Below are positions 11,610-26,600 of a stretch of 64,000 nt of DNA, in pieces. The notes beneath the pieces were generated by a model. That model was given only the letters and a program-made list of their open reading frames with translations. It made no database searches and was not told the origin of the DNA. Numbering within the stretch: position 1 is the stretch's first letter; every line of letters begins with the position of its first letter. Source of the stretch: Rhea pennata (lineage: Eukaryota; Chordata; Aves; Rheiformes; Rheidae). A program made the translations under genes and the position numbers. The stretch is from NCBI RefSeq assembly GCF_028389875.1, contig NC_084675.1, forward strand, positions 21,786,412-21,850,411. Reading direction: 5' to 3'.

Positions 11610-14600
11610 CTACACAGGAGGAAGCAAAGCACAGGTCAGAGAGCCCGCGAGGGCTCACGTACGACCTGATCTTGGTTCATGATGTTCTGCCTCAAGGGGG
11701 CTCACCCATTTGCCTTCCCACTTAGGTTTTCAGTGAGATTAGTCCAAATACAATTTAAGACTCAACTAGACTGCAGGCTGCTCTCTGTTCATGCCATAAC
11801 TTCTGCACGTAACACCAAAGGCTTTGCCCCTGCATCAAGGGTGCTGAGCCCTCAGAGGGGCTCCCAGTACTTGACACCAGGCTCTGATTGCACAGGAATA
11901 CAGCAAGTTCAGGCACCAGAACTGCAGGCAGCCAAAATCAAGTCATCCACAACAGCAGGAATGGGCATATAAAAATATAAGCTGACATTTTTACTTCTAA
12001 TTTTGAAAACCCAAGATGTACATGCACACAGCCTCTTTAAAGATTCAAGCAACCAGGATGAAGTCAGCTCAGCATGCTGAACACAAGGCAAGTCCACTGC
12101 CTTGAAGCCACAGACAGGATGGCATGTGCACAGAACAGATGAAGAGCAAAAGCAGCATTTCGGTTGCAGTTGTGCACTGGAGAGGTGATAAACTAGAGTA
12201 TCTTTATTTTTCCACCCATTAGTTCTGGTGGCTGGTATCCAAACACACTTGTGCTCTCTGCTACTTCATGTGCGCTTGGAGATCACAAGATAGCCTTGCT
12301 ATCTTGACAGATAAAATAGTGATTCTAAATACACACAAGCAAACTCAGATTAGTGGATGTGATCAAATTATCTGCAACATAGGAATATATGCATCAGTTT
12401 AAAGATTGTATGTTTGTAACTAGGCATTTGGAGGATTCTCATCCTGTGTTCCCAGATTTTTTTCTATATTCTCCTTAAAAGCCCTTGGTGGTACGACAAA
12501 ATTAATATGCTAATTTGCCACCCAGGCACTGCAAAAAAAAGGCTTTTCCAGGAACTGAGCCTAATAACACAAAATAAAAAAGTGGGGGGAGAGGGGGCAC
12601 AGAGAGAGGGGGCACGTGCATGCACAAGGGTGGAAGAAAAGGAATAGCAAATGCTGAGTGCTGTTAAAAGGCTTTTTCTTCCTCATACAAAGTACCCAGC
12701 TACGGCTGGGCATTTCTACTTGTCTAGTTTTCTAGGTCAGCCTGTTGTATGAGAGCTGGGAGACAGATGGTAGAGTTTAGTTACTTGGGCAACATAGATT
12801 GACTTTCTTGATTCAGTTGCTCAGACAGAGAGATTATATGGTGCCAAGAACAGCCCTTCCAGCCCTTCGAAACTTACTGTGGTGTAATCTCAGCTGTTTG
12901 AAAACCTTATACAAAGATACCTTAAAATAAGCCTCCTAAGAGAAAACATCCAGGGGATTTTCTCTTCTCTCTGCTGTGCTGTCAAATTTTGATGCCAACT
13001 AGAGCTTTGACTGGATCAGAAATGTTATCACTGGCAAAGTGATGGATTGGGACTAATTCTGAATTTACAGCAGTCAAATTTAGGCCAACTGTGCTCAGAC
13101 TGTTATGCTGTTACTTCATTTCCCTTCATACCCACTGGAAGGGTATTCTCTGCTGACAAAGACTTGACCCTGTGCTTTTACAAGAGGCAGAAGAAAGGCA
13201 GCAGTGTGCTCAGGGAATTATGCTCCACTGCACAATATCTTGTTTGCCAAGAGGAAAAAAAAATGTTAATTAGCCCAAGCTTTGTAATTATTGGAAGTCA
13301 GGGAGTATGTTGGGTGCTGGGCAGATACCGTAATCACCAGGTTAAAACTTGTTACTATTTAGGAAAAAAAAAAAAAAAGAGTGATCAGAGCCAAGATGTT
13401 AGAAGCCTCCACTGCACAAGCAAGAGCCAGAGCTGCTAGCTGCAGCACGCTCACCAGGAAACATGGCTATTCTTGGAGCAAAAGCCAAGGCTGCAGCCTT
13501 ACGCTTCACTGGTAATACTTACAGATGCCTTGGAGAATCCACTTGGGCTTGTTTTGCCACCAGACCCCAAAGAAGTAAACGGGGATCCCACTGAAGATGA
13601 TTGCAAAACCAATTGCACATTCCTTTGGTGTCATCCAGAAGGAAACAGCGATGAGAAACAAGCAGGCCAGGATGAAGAAAATGGGCAGGCAGATGTTCAC
13701 CTGAAAAAGGACCCAAAGAGCAGGTGAGAAGTTATATCAGGGATCAAGAAAACAGGGCTAGGTGACTCTCCAGTGCCGCTGATTTAGCTGCACAGCCCAG
13801 GAGGAAAGCAGTTCAGGATCCACGGTGGACCCTTTGTGGATGGTGTTCCTGCATGCCACAGTGCTCTGAACAAGGGGACCATGAGCTTGAATTGCTATAG
13901 GGCGGTTATCAATCTAGACACCGCTGTTCAGCAGTCCTTGAGAAACTGGGAGTAGGCTAATATGCACATTTCAAAATGGCTAAACGAAGCATAGAGATGA
14001 GGCTTGCTAAGACAGTACGAGCGTTCTCAGCACCTACAGTGTCCGGCACCCAGTTCCACACTCAAATGATTCCTTACAAAAAAGCATTCGTACCAATATC
14101 ATTAAATACAGCAGCAACCTTGGCACGAGACATAGCATCGTCACTGTAATTTCTCAGGGGACTCAGCTACGCTGCTTTCAGCATGGCACCTGCTGAGAGC
14201 ACTCTTGCTTTCTTTTAAAAAACAGATGAAACACCCTGTGAAGAGTTACTTTGGGAAGGTGCTACTGGATGTCTGTAAGTTCATTTCTCTCTGGTTGACT
14301 GTTGCCTGGCAGAGACCTGAGTTCACTCAGGGGATGAGAGAGAAGCATGCCTCTAGGGAAGGCAGACATGCTTGTGGCTGACAAGATCTTGGCCTCCTCC
14401 CAGATGGGGCACGGTACTGCCAAGCTGGCCAAGGACAAACAGAACAAAGTATTCATCTCTGCAGAACTTTCAGGTTTGGATTTGTCTGATTAAAAAAAAA
14501 AAAAAGAAAGAAAAAGTGAATTCCAGGATGCTACACAGTGTTTGACCAAGACTCTGAATTGTTCAAACTCTATGAATTGTTCCAGGGAACACGGTAGCCA

Positions 14601-17600
14601 CTGAGAGCTTCCCACTGGGTGACCCTATCAGAACACGCTGCATCTCTGATACACACAGCTTCCTTCATGTGAGCATCCTGCAGCCATGGCAGCTCTTCCC
14701 CTCCTTGGTGGCGAGAGTGCTGATTTGCATTCAGCAGATGTCTATGCAGCACACTCCAACAACATTTCCTCTGCCTGCCTGCTACACTCTTGGGATCTGA
14801 GTCCTTCTTTCATGCAGTAAAAGCAGCCATACCTCCTGCTCTTCCTATGGTGTTGAAAAAGTGCTTTGCCAGAGAGGGATCAGTGTTTTGTCTCCCTAGT
14901 CTGAAGACGCTGATCTCTTGTACAGCTCAAAACTGCTATTTTCAAGCTGGCAGAGCTGTCCCTCTGACCACAAATGAAAAGGGCCTACGCAGGCAGGACT
15001 CTCCACACAGTAACCACAGACTGTTCTCACCTTGATGGGCCTTTCCAGCTCTGGCTTCTTGTAACGCAGCCACATCATGCCAATGATGGCCAGAGCCACG
15101 CACAGCCAGTTGAAGAAGCTGAAGAAGTTGATGACTGAGAAAATGTTGTTGGAGAAGGCATAGAGCAGGGTCATGACACACTGTAGCCAGAAACAGAAGC
15201 CGTTACCAAAGGGAGAAGTAGACAAAATCACATATATTGCTATACCAAACAAATATGTTAGATGAACTATCTGCCAAGAATGGAAACAAGTTGATTAATG
15301 GAAACAAGTTGATTAATTTTTACCTATTTAACCTATTTTCAGTTGGTGCCAGCAGTGATTCCAAAATGGAATGTGGAATATAAAAATATAATGAGAAGGG
15401 TCTATTCTCCCCCGCAGCTGCAAGCAGAAATGGCTGTTCAGAGATAGGGCCCAAGCAGTCCTTCTCCAGCCACTCGGATGGGCTCCTACTTCCACGCTTT
15501 CCTCCATGCCAGCTCAGTGCTCAGCATCACAGAGCCAGGTGCTTACCGTAAAGATGAGGGATGGCACTGGAGTCAGAAGCCTAGGGTGAATCATAGACAG
15601 GATTGACGGTAGGTGTCCTTCTCGGGATCCCACGAAGAACAGCCTGAGGCGAGGGAGACAGAGTGGTTACCCCCTATGTCAACCCTCAGCCTAAGGCTAG
15701 GTTTGTCTTCAACACATAGCAAGTGGGGACAGCCCCTGATCAGCCTAGACAGTGCTGAGCCAGCAAGATGCCCACGCCTATACAAGTTTTACACATTAGC
15801 AGTGCAATCGCACAATGCCAACTGTGGCCCCTTTTGCTATTCACTCGTGCGAGAGTGGGGGCTCACCAGGATCACTCCCCAATGATGGGTTCTGTGCACG
15901 TCCACACTGGAAAGTCCCTGTCTTGGAAGGGAGGCAGGAGAGGAATGCAAAAAAGGAAATGTTTATATCCTCCTTTCCAGAGAAAACAATTAAGTGACTT
16001 TACTAAGATAACCAGGAAACGGGTGTCAGAGATGAAACCTCCCGCATGCCAGTCCTGTCCCATCCCTTCTCCCCTTTCTGGAGGAATTCTCAGCCCTGAA
16101 GTTTCATAAGCTGCTGGTTTTCATTAAATCTACTTTCTCAGGCAACACCACCGAGTTCCAAGTCTGTGCTTGGTTATGTCCTAATAACTTCAACGGGACT
16201 TTGCCCGAGGAACAGAAAAGTAAGACCACTGCAAGAGATTCCTTTTGAACTGGATATGGTTTTAAAGCATTTAAAAAATTATTCTCATTCCCCACGTGGC
16301 CTCCAGACCTTTTAGACTTTGGGCCTACCCACAGCCACTCTTTGGAGGCTAGTTCTAGACAAAGAGGCATTAAGCGCTGCTTGTAAACAAAACCTGCAAA
16401 ACTTAGCAAGAAACCTACCGGGAAGAAGTGAAGAGAGATCCATTAACAGATCCAAAGCACGATAAGCCAACAAACACAGGTATGATCCAGGACATGACAC
16501 CGAGGTGATAGTTCCCAAAGTCCTAAATAAGGGGCAACAAGAAAGATATTTCACACTTAAATACACCCAGCTGCCTACAAGACCTAAAATTTGTAGCAGT
16601 TTGATCATTAACATGGTTTAGTACCTTAAGCTTTTAAAGTGTTTTCCACATTGCCATTTCCTGTTTCACCTTCCTGAAAAAGTGTTTTGTGGAATTGCAC
16701 AAAATCAGCAGAAGGCCTTTCCCTCAGAGTCAGGACACAACATTTACTAGACCAGCTATTCCAGAAGTTCAAGGCTAAACTGAAACTGCATGGAGATTCA
16801 GACTTTTGGCTATTGCCGATTGTATGCAGGAGCTGATTCAGGACGCTGGGACACAGCTCTTCACAAACGCAGTGAGCTGGTGCTGCAGCTTTACACTGCA
16901 AACTGACCCTGACCTGCTTCACTGCAGCTGAATATTGAAATCATTACGCTGATTTTAACAGACTTGCAAAGAAACACAACGAGAGTAACCACAGGCTGGT
17001 ATGTCCAATAGCTCAGCCTTGTATACTTTGAGCAGGAGTTCACTACGAACTCAAAGGAGAGAGTGCTGTTACCTGAACGGCCCAGACCAATCTATTCTGG
17101 CCTGGGAGAGTCCCCTCAAGCACTGAACAATCCTGGTCACACTCAGTTTAGAAGATCATGCAATGCTGCTCACTTCTGAAGAAATCAAAATTTCTGACTG
17201 CGATGGCATTTTAATAAATAGAAATATTTTTCTCTCTTAATTAGAACAAGGAACACATAGAGGGAGCACAGCCGAGTTCAATATTGACTGAATGACCTTT
17301 TCCCATAAATACCATGCTCTGGTAACTGATGATAAGTCATGTGGCCAGCAGCACCTTCGGGTATTTATGAATTAAGAGCAGCACTAACTGCTCGCCCTCC
17401 TTTGCTCTTCTCTGTGATAAACCCCATGTGGTATCATGCTGTCCTTCCCTGCTCCCGTCACAGTTGCTCTTTATCTCCTGTCAAATATGAGCTGTTTTAT
17501 AAGCAGCCATGGTCAGCATGGAACAAACTAGGAGATGTATGTAGAGATTAGAAGTCTAATTTAACCAGCCTTGGAAAACAGATGAGGCACGTCAGAAATG

Positions 17601-20600
17601 CACCTATCTTACCACAGCCACAGCTTCGGACGTCAGCATCTGCTCCGTCGACAGGGTTGTGAAGTAAGCCAAGTTTGTCAACACATAAACCAAAGTGACT
17701 ACAGGTAGTGAGATGATGATAGCCAGAGGCAGGTTTCTAGGAAGAAAATATAAATTGTAATGAGCTCTGCAGTTCAGAGAAGAGAGTTGTCAATGCCAGG
17801 GAATGTTATAGAAGAAGGTTGCTGCTGCTGCAGCCCTTCTGGATTCACTTAAATTTGTCATGAGCCATTCTGCTTTTCTTTGGCTCCTCAGCAAATCCCG
17901 TTTCTCAGCCACACTCTGCTTCTCTAGAAGAAGAGAAGAAAATGCTCACATAGAAATAGCCTGGAGGCTGACAGATGCAGAGAGGACTGTGGCAGATGGC
18001 ACTTCTTGTGTGGAAGGGCTCTGGCTGTCTGGGCAATCAGTAAACCAAGTTCACTGCAAAAGTAATTAAAAGCAAGTCCCCACGCCTCTTGCTAGTTGGT
18101 GAATTTAGCACATGCATGCTCTTCTGGACAGAGAAGAAGCATTTATACTGGTGGCTTTCTTGTGGGAGATGGAAAGGTCAGGGATTTAGTGGGCTGTTTT
18201 TAGGCTCTAACTCTGTGCAGCTGACTGGACTGATGAAACCTAAGGAAAACTAACTCAGACACAGCCTAAGTGGGTCTGCAAAGATGGGGTCGTGTGGATA
18301 CAAATCTGCCTTTCCCAACAGTCTAACTTAATTCATGAACAGTAATTGAAAGAGGAAACCCTGCTTGATGCCACATAATTGTGGAGCTCAAAGCCACAGG
18401 AGGTGAGCATTAAATACCATGTCGGCATTCAGAAGGCAAGAAAATAATTGCAAACTGCAAAAACTTTCATAACTCTGTCAAGGAAAGAGCGTATCAAATC
18501 TCATGCTTCCCCGCAAGCACTAATCACTGCTAAGGTCAGCCAGGCTCTTGCACAACTGATCCTGGAGCCCATATTGAGAGAAGGCCGCACCTTCCCTACA
18601 AGCAAAAACAAATTGTCATCGATGTCCTGCTTTGGTGTGGCCAACTCTCATCTCACCAGGTCTCCTGCATAACTCTGAAAGGCACAGGCAGTGCAGAAAG
18701 CGGCCTAATGCTTGATGGAACAGAAAGAGCACACGGCAAATAGACATACGCTCAAATATTTCTGGGAGTTTACACAAGACTGTAATAAATCCATAAAGTG
18801 CCTCTTCCTTGCCTGTAATTCAGACAGGTGCCAGGCCAAGGAAATAAGACTTTCCAGTATCACTGATAACGTTAACAGTGCAGGAAGGCAATGTAAACAA
18901 CAGCCCTCCTCATACAGATGTTGCTATTAACCCTCCCCCTATTCTAAGGAAGAACAATGCTGTTATCTGTCAAGTCTTTGGTAGTGATAACTGAAGATAC
19001 TCTTCCCTTTCCCTAGGGGACTTTGGCTTCCGAGTTGATTAGCAACATCTATTAAACATGCAAGGCAGCCACAAGGGAGGGATGTCCCAAGATCTTTCCT
19101 CCTAGGCAAGTCATCACAGGACACACACGTACCTGTAAGGATTTATCATCTCTTCTGTGACAAAATTCAAGTAATTCCTGTAATTTAAAAAGGACAGGGG
19201 TTAATGCTGGTTATGTCACTCAATAAATTAAGCCCTTAATTTACCTGTGTGCAATGGGATTTTAGGAGGGGCAGAGAGACTGAATCCTGCTGCAAAACTT
19301 AGGGTGGCGGATCCATAGCTCAGGACCTATAGTACAAAACCTGCAAAAGCCTGAGCCCTGGATGTTGTTGGGGATCTAGCACACCATGCTGTCAGCCAGC
19401 TTCTTTACAACAGGAGGAGTGACTGCAGGCTAAGCAGCAGGCTCACTAGTGGCAGAACCATCCTTTGGGCAGTGATGGTGGCTGTTTTCACTGCAGCTTC
19501 CTTCAGTGTGCAAGCATTCGAAAGGACTGATCAAAAAAGCTCTCCAGAAGTTTGTTTGGTGGTGTGCGTGAGAGATGTGCACAACTACTAGTCACAGGCA
19601 CAGAGCTGAAAGTCTCTACCAGCAAATTGCTTTGAACTTCACCAAACAGAAGTGACAGTGAGTTGATACAACCATGTCTAGATGAACCAGTGTAGGAACA
19701 GACTGGGATCCTGCCCCAAAAAGTGGTCCAGAGCTTGTGAAGGACTTTCTTCTGCATGGAGCTGTTAGCCACAGCAGCCTCTCTACTTTGGAACACCTAA
19801 TGAATCTGTTAGTCTGTAACGCATCTCTCCCCTGTTAGACAAATTCCTCCTGGTGTTTTCTATTAATATCACCTCAGAGGTGCACCAAGAAGCCCATTAC
19901 CTGCCTACTGGCATTCCTAAATCCTGTGATTGCTAGCAGTTCTTTCTGCTTCCTTGTCATGGTTGGAAACAGGGTGCGAAGTATGACTATTATAAACATT
20001 ACTAAGCAAAACCAAAGCATCTGCATCACCACCCTCGTAGCAAGAAAGAGCTGGTCCTGGACCAGGCTCTTCCTGCAGACAAACACAAACTAGAGACAGA
20101 AGGAATGAACTACAATATTTGGCACTGAAAAAGTAAAGAAGGCTGCATCTTACCATCCTCCATAGGCAAAGAGACCACTGTACAAGGCCAACACGATGCT
20201 CCCCACATCGACTTTTGTGCCTTCAAAGGAATGTTCAGGAGTCAGGTTTGTCACATCGCCTGCAGAGAACAGAAACAAGAAAGGAACAATTCTAGAACCA
20301 GGCAAACTGAACTTTGCAGGGCTATGAAAGACAAGAGAGAAACCTCGAGGCAGAAGCTGCTCTGAGGACAATTATCATGCTGACGCATTGCTGGTTGCGT
20401 TAGAGAGCATGTGCACCTCTTTCTGTTGAGTTGCCTCCTCCAGTTTTATAGTGCTTGATTCCTCTGGAGTAGTGCATCAAATAATCAGGCTCAAACATAC
20501 TTGTCTCAAGCCACTGGCCATTACAGAGTGCTCAGATTTTCTCACACTGCAATGTGCTGTTGCTGAGGTAATCTCCCAGGCACCTCCCTGTGAAGAAAAC

Positions 20601-23600
20601 AGTCTGGGGTCCTTCTAGCTGGAAGATGCTAAGCAAAAAGATATTGTCACATTGTCTTCTCAACTGAAAGCTGCTTTTATTTGATAAAAAAACAGGATTT
20701 CCTCTAGTTACACCAGCAACCTGATAAAGCAGAGGGTTTATGGCAGTCTCTTTGATTCTGGGAAGTTAGCTTCTTTAGGGCTTGAATATCAAAAGTTCCT
20801 GTTATTTATCTACTTTTGAAACAGAAAGCCATAAATAGAGGGTTCAATTGAACATTTGGTAAGAACTCTCCCAGAGCAGCTAAAGGTTTATTTATTTTGC
20901 TCTGCTGCTGTTTTGTTCCCTGCCTTTTGATCTGGAGCCTACCTCTAGGCCCAGGACAGGGAAGCACCCTCCCCGGGTGAGAGCAGAGCTCCCCTTTGTG
21001 AGGAAGGAAGTGGAGCAAGGCAGGAGTCGGTACTGCAGGTTAGCAGCTAGCATCCCAGGAGCCCTGCTGCTGCCCATGTGATTCCTCTTATGGCACAGAT
21101 CTTCACTAATCGCAAAAGCAACCTTATCACATGGCAGTCAGCAGTGCCTGCAGCTTAACCCTTCACCTCCCGAAACAACGTACCCAGGACTTGGCTCTGG
21201 GAGAAGAAAAGGAATACTAACAGTACAAGGGGTTTTTCCTCTGAACTGCCTCTCCTCCCATCTTGTGCTGGAAGATTTCACTCCCCCACCAAGCACCAGG
21301 TTTGCAGAGGCCTGGTAACAAATCTAGACACACAGACCTTTTCACTCCTAGCACTCGTGTTTCTATCGGTGGGGAAAGAGTGGGCTCAGAGGGCTTGCTG
21401 GGGAGGGAACGGCAGCAGCTGAACTGAGAGGAGACTAAAGAAATGCAGGTGGAGTGTAAAGGCGAAGTAACAAACCGGCCTTGAGTTGCGGTGCTTATCT
21501 CCCCACAAGGCAAAGTGGAGGAGGAATATCTGTATTTTCCAGGTAGTCCACAAAGGTGACACTAACACAGCATGCAAAATGCTCTCTGCTCACAGAGCTG
21601 CCCAGGAAAGCAGCCTCCCTCTGCCACCTTCTCTGCCCCCATTTGCTATCCTGTTTGCAGGGGGATGCTGTTGGTGTGAGTTGAAGAAGAGCTGATGCCA
21701 CAGTAGCAGCACATAAACAGGGCAATCAGGTCTGGGAAACCCAGTCCCAGCTACATCCACCAGTTGCCTAGTTGCCCAGATCCCACTACAGATTGCAATT
21801 TTCCTGGTCTTAGGCTGCTTTGTCCCTGTCTCCCAACACCTTCTCATAGGAGGAAGGTCTCTTCTGAATTAATCTCAGAACGTGCTGGTTGTATTTAATG
21901 CCCCTTCTGCCGGGAAATCTCTTTAGCAAAATGCAGCAACCATTTTTAAAAACTGAGGTTAACACACATACAGGAGAGTATAATAGGGAAGCCAGCCCCT
22001 TCTTCTGGAAATGGGGAAGCTGAGACAGCAAACTGGTTGAAAGGTTACAAAACAGGGTCTAGCTGCCAATGCTTGAATGAAGTAAGGTACTGAAAGGGAA
22101 GAGCTGTGTGGAAACACAAAGCAAGTGATACAATGGTGTGAGTTTAACTGTCATTCCTGGCTATTAGGCTCAGTCACATAATCTTAATTTGGCATTAATG
22201 CCCTGGCTTGGCTCTGAACAATAAGGCTGAGCTGAAGGAGAGGGTGCCCAGTATCATGTTCTGCTTGATCCTCTAGTCTAAGCTTTCATTAGTTTATTTT
22301 CTGCCTTTCTCAAATAATTACCAGTCTAGTTCTTTCCAGATCTTTTCTTACGGGGAAAAAAGATACAGTTTTTGTTAACAGTAACTGTAATTAGCTGCTA
22401 CTGGAACCACACGCAAAAGGACTAGGGGAGCACGTGTCTCCCTCTCTCTCTATGGGAGCGTCATTGAAGCAAAGGAAGAAAACCCAATGTCAGACTTGTG
22501 GGTGCACAGTGGGTGGAGGGGTGGCAGATGGATAGGTGGGCCACAGTTAATTATTCTCACACACCTTTTCCTTGCACTGCCACAGCACGCATCTAACACA
22601 TCTCCTTGAAGCACCAGCACTGAAATGCAGCTACTGGCAGAGAAGTGGCAAGCAGCCAAGACAGGAGATGACTGGCTCTCCCAAACTGCTTTCAGGCTAG
22701 AGGTAAGTCTCACATGGACGCCTGCATGATCCACAATACATCTGCTTTCATTCCTCTCTACTTCTTTCTTTTGTCCCTCTGACCACGTCATGATTGCCAG
22801 TCCTCTAGCCAGGAAGGAAAGAGTTCTCCTTCTCAACTCTTGAGAAGCTGACACCTCATTGTCCTCTCCCTGCCTCACCTGGCAAGTGGCATAGCTCTCC
22901 AAAAACTAGCAGCAAGTTGCTAAACTTCATGTCTCTATTATCCCATGGTCACATGAGGATTGCAACATATCATAACATGATTAAACAACTAGAGGAGCTG
23001 AGATCTCTCTCTTCCCAGGGACAAGCTTGTCTTCTTGAATGTCCATGTGCTACCCCTTTGCCACAAGTTTTCTTCCTTTCACACCTCATTGCTTCCTGGT
23101 TGCATGACAGAATCTGGGCTCCTCAACAAGCACTATCTGAGGATTGCCTCTCAGCAGAGCAGTCATCCTCTCTTGCCATCACAGCAACAAGGCTCTGTCC
23201 TACCCTGCCAACCAGTGGATCACCAGAGAGAATAAGCTGTGCTCACCACTAATGTCTTTACAGACATAACTGGCATCATATTAGACATCCTGGGGGCAAT
23301 AAAGCCAAACTCCAGCGACTGAGGATATGCCACATGTTGTCCCGACAAGGGCTAAGCTGTAAAACCAGTGGGTGAGCTCTGACTATATCTAACTTGTTTT
23401 GATCTTGCCAAGAGCCCCACACAGAGATAATCAGACAGAGATTCAAGCAGTTACTAGAAAAATTCTTGGAAATCCATCAAACTTATTGCCTCTGGTGCAG
23501 AAGACCTCAAGGTGCACGAGAGGCTGAGAAAGTGTACCAGGAGGCACTGCAACGTTTGCCTTGTTCTTACATCCTTCCAGAGGCTCATTATTGGCCACAG

Positions 23601-26600
23601 CTGGAGACCAGGAACACTAGACTAAATGTTCTTCCTCTAATATTTATTACTTACTTTATTTACTTATTAGGGCTTGCTGTTCCAAATGGAGAGGTATGAA
23701 ATTCTGTTCCTGACACACACACTACTTCTTACTCTTTCAAGCCTGAGCTTACAATTCAAACCTCCAGACAGACTCTGGATCAAATGAACAGTTACAGACT
23801 TGCAGGTGAGACTGCCAAGCATGGCCTCTGCTGCTCCCACAGAGCAAGAGGCTCCCCCGCAAGCCTGTCCGGGCCCAGGGCTTGCTGCAGGCCAAGATGT
23901 GCTCCACTTGTGCTCCTCTCCATTCCTCCCCTGCTCATGCTCCCTGTTAGGAGCGGGGGCCGCCGCAGACAGTGGCAGCTGCTCTCTGGGCAATGCCCTG
24001 CCCATGCCTGGCACCCTGATGATCTGGAGCCTGGTTTGAGCTGGCTGTTCAGCTGCACTCTGCTCTACAATTAACCAAATTAAAGTAACAAGCTGTGACA
24101 TAAACCCTATTTGCTGATCTTGCCAGCTGCCAAGACTCTGGTAATTGCTCCAGCAAGCAATGGGTCACCTGGGGCCTTTCTGCAGGAGGGACCTATTTCA
24201 GTCCATGCGCTGCATGTTCAGACCCTTTCTTTGAAAATGCTCATTTGCTCCCCAGTCATGTCCATTCCGGTTTTAATAGCACAGCAATCTTCTACTGCAG
24301 TAAGTGGTTAAACATAATTAAATTCTTTTAGCTTGCCTAAACACTGAGGAGAGGGAACACAGCCACCTAGAGAACTCAGCAAGAGAGGAAGAGGCCATTC
24401 AGTGTGTTTCACTCATGGACAAAACTGAGCCAAAGAGAAATACGTTGCATATATGAAAAACTCCAAAGAAGAAGATCCCCTCAGCTGTCGAGACATTTCC
24501 TGAGAAAAGTAATGGGAGTTCAGCTGACTGAGTCATAAAACTGGACAGTGAGAAAAACAGGGGCCAGGGTTTGGGCAGCATTTCTACAACAACTCGTAGC
24601 CCCCCCAAGAAACATCCCCTTGGTAGCCACTAATGGTTGCTCCCGTCCAGCTGCTACTATTAGCCTAATCACTGTGCTACTGCCATGTGCCCAGCTTTGC
24701 ACTATGCAGGCTTGAACAGCAGCTCTTAAACTTGGTTCCCTAGCAGACGAGTTTATGAGTCTCTGCTCATGATCTGATAGCCACCACCAGAAACCTTGGC
24801 CCAGCAGAAAGAGCATCCAACAAGGAGCCACAGCTCCTGGGTTACGCTCCTGATTCTCACTACTAGCTGTTGACAAGTTATGAGATTTCCCTGCCTTTCA
24901 ACTATTTCCTCCTGTTTTATGGAAAAATGCCTCTTTCCTCTCCATGCTGGGAAGCTTTGTAGATACCATTCACAAAGAGCTATTATCTCTGCTGCAGGCT
25001 GAAGCCAAGGGTCTGGGTTGCCAGATTCACGCCCCCACAAATGCATTATTACCTCTATTCCAGAGCTCAAAGCATCCAAGGAGCCCAGAGGCTGGGAAAG
25101 TCAGCTCCCATTGAAGCCACCCCTCTTCTTCCTGCTCATAAGCTAACAGGAGCGAGAGAAAACACTCACCACTCACCTTCCTAATGTGGCATCTGACTTT
25201 GATCTCAGTAGGAATATGGCCACATCCGCTAGCTTCAGACAAAAATCTTCCTGAGAAATTGCTGAAAGCCAGGAAGCTCAAGGAATCATGCTTCGCAACT
25301 CCTCCTTTTGCTGTAGTCCACCAGAGCTCTCGGGACAAAATACTTGGGACAAACAGCATTTTGTGACCTTTTCCACCTCTCTCTGCATCCTGCTATCACC
25401 AAAAAATCTTAACTTCCCACCTAGGCAAACACTTCCCCATTTTCACCAACTCTGTGCCTGCCAGCATAGCATTTGCTGATAAAAAAAATACAGAAGCAGT
25501 CACAGAAGTCCTGGCGTGAGCCATGGAGCGAGGCCGCTCTGTGGGCGGCCAGGTGCACAGCCCAGAGCACGCCGTGCCCTGTCCCGGAGCCACGACACGC
25601 AGGGCAGTGCAGGGACCCAGGATGAACAGAGTCACTTTGATCCTTAGCACAGGAAGGAAAGGCCGTTTCCTCCATGCCTCCTGTCTGTTCTTATTAGGGC
25701 AGATTAACAGCAAGGTGCTAACCCTAAACAAACCACCCAGCGGGTTTTCTGCCACTTCCCGTAAGTTTGATTTATCTTGGCTTCTCTGCACATGTTCAGT
25801 CCATGTTCTGATCGAGAATGATGAACAAAAAAAGACCAGTCTTTAGAGAGAGTGAACACAGGCTGACCAGCAGCGATCAGCTGGACTTGTAACAGAGCCA
25901 CAAACATTTGGAGAAGGCAGAGACATCTGCCTGTCACCCGAACTGCTATCGAAGAGCATTAGTTTTAGTCCCATTCCAGCTGGAACTTGTGGAAAAGAAT
26001 CCATATACAATGCAAGCACAAGCACACAAATACACACACAGAGCTACCAACAGCACTGAGGCACCCTTGGCATGAACCACTGCTTCTGCTGCAGAGACAG
26101 AGAGAGGAGGCATAGAGAGAGATGCAAAGAACCAAAGAGCAAATACCGAAGCAGGAGCTGCACTCTGGTTAAACGTGTCTGCATCTCTGACTCAGCTGCA
26201 TTTGGGAAAATGAGAAGCCAACCCAGAGCCTCTCCTGCCACCTGCCTTAGAACACACTCAACTCACAGCAGTAGTGATCAGGGATCGCTGTGACCCCTCC
26301 AAGATGCCCTCTTCAGTCTCAGATGCAAGACACCTACTTTGATCCAGCTAAGATTTGGCATTTCAATTCAGGATACCAAAGCAAACAGCGTGCTGCATCC
26401 ACATCTCCTCAGATGATGCAGCTTTTCAGATGGCAAAGCACATTTCCACCCTGAAGAGTTAATATAGCCACTAACCTTCACAAACAATATAGCTCATGTC
26501 AGCATTAAAGGCGTCACAGGCACCCTTCCAGAGTGTACATACGTAGCCATTCAAACTCACAGTGATCGTGGCAAGAAGTGCAGGTCACTAACTGCTTCTG

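Noticed and set aside
22450-22902. 150-codon minus-strand ORF in intron 2.
   Set aside because: No domain or splice support; typical of chance open frames in an intron.
23667-24101. 144-codon minus-strand ORF in intron 2.
   Set aside because: No recognised motif, three other overlapping open frames in the same stretch, and a CR1 relic adjacent.
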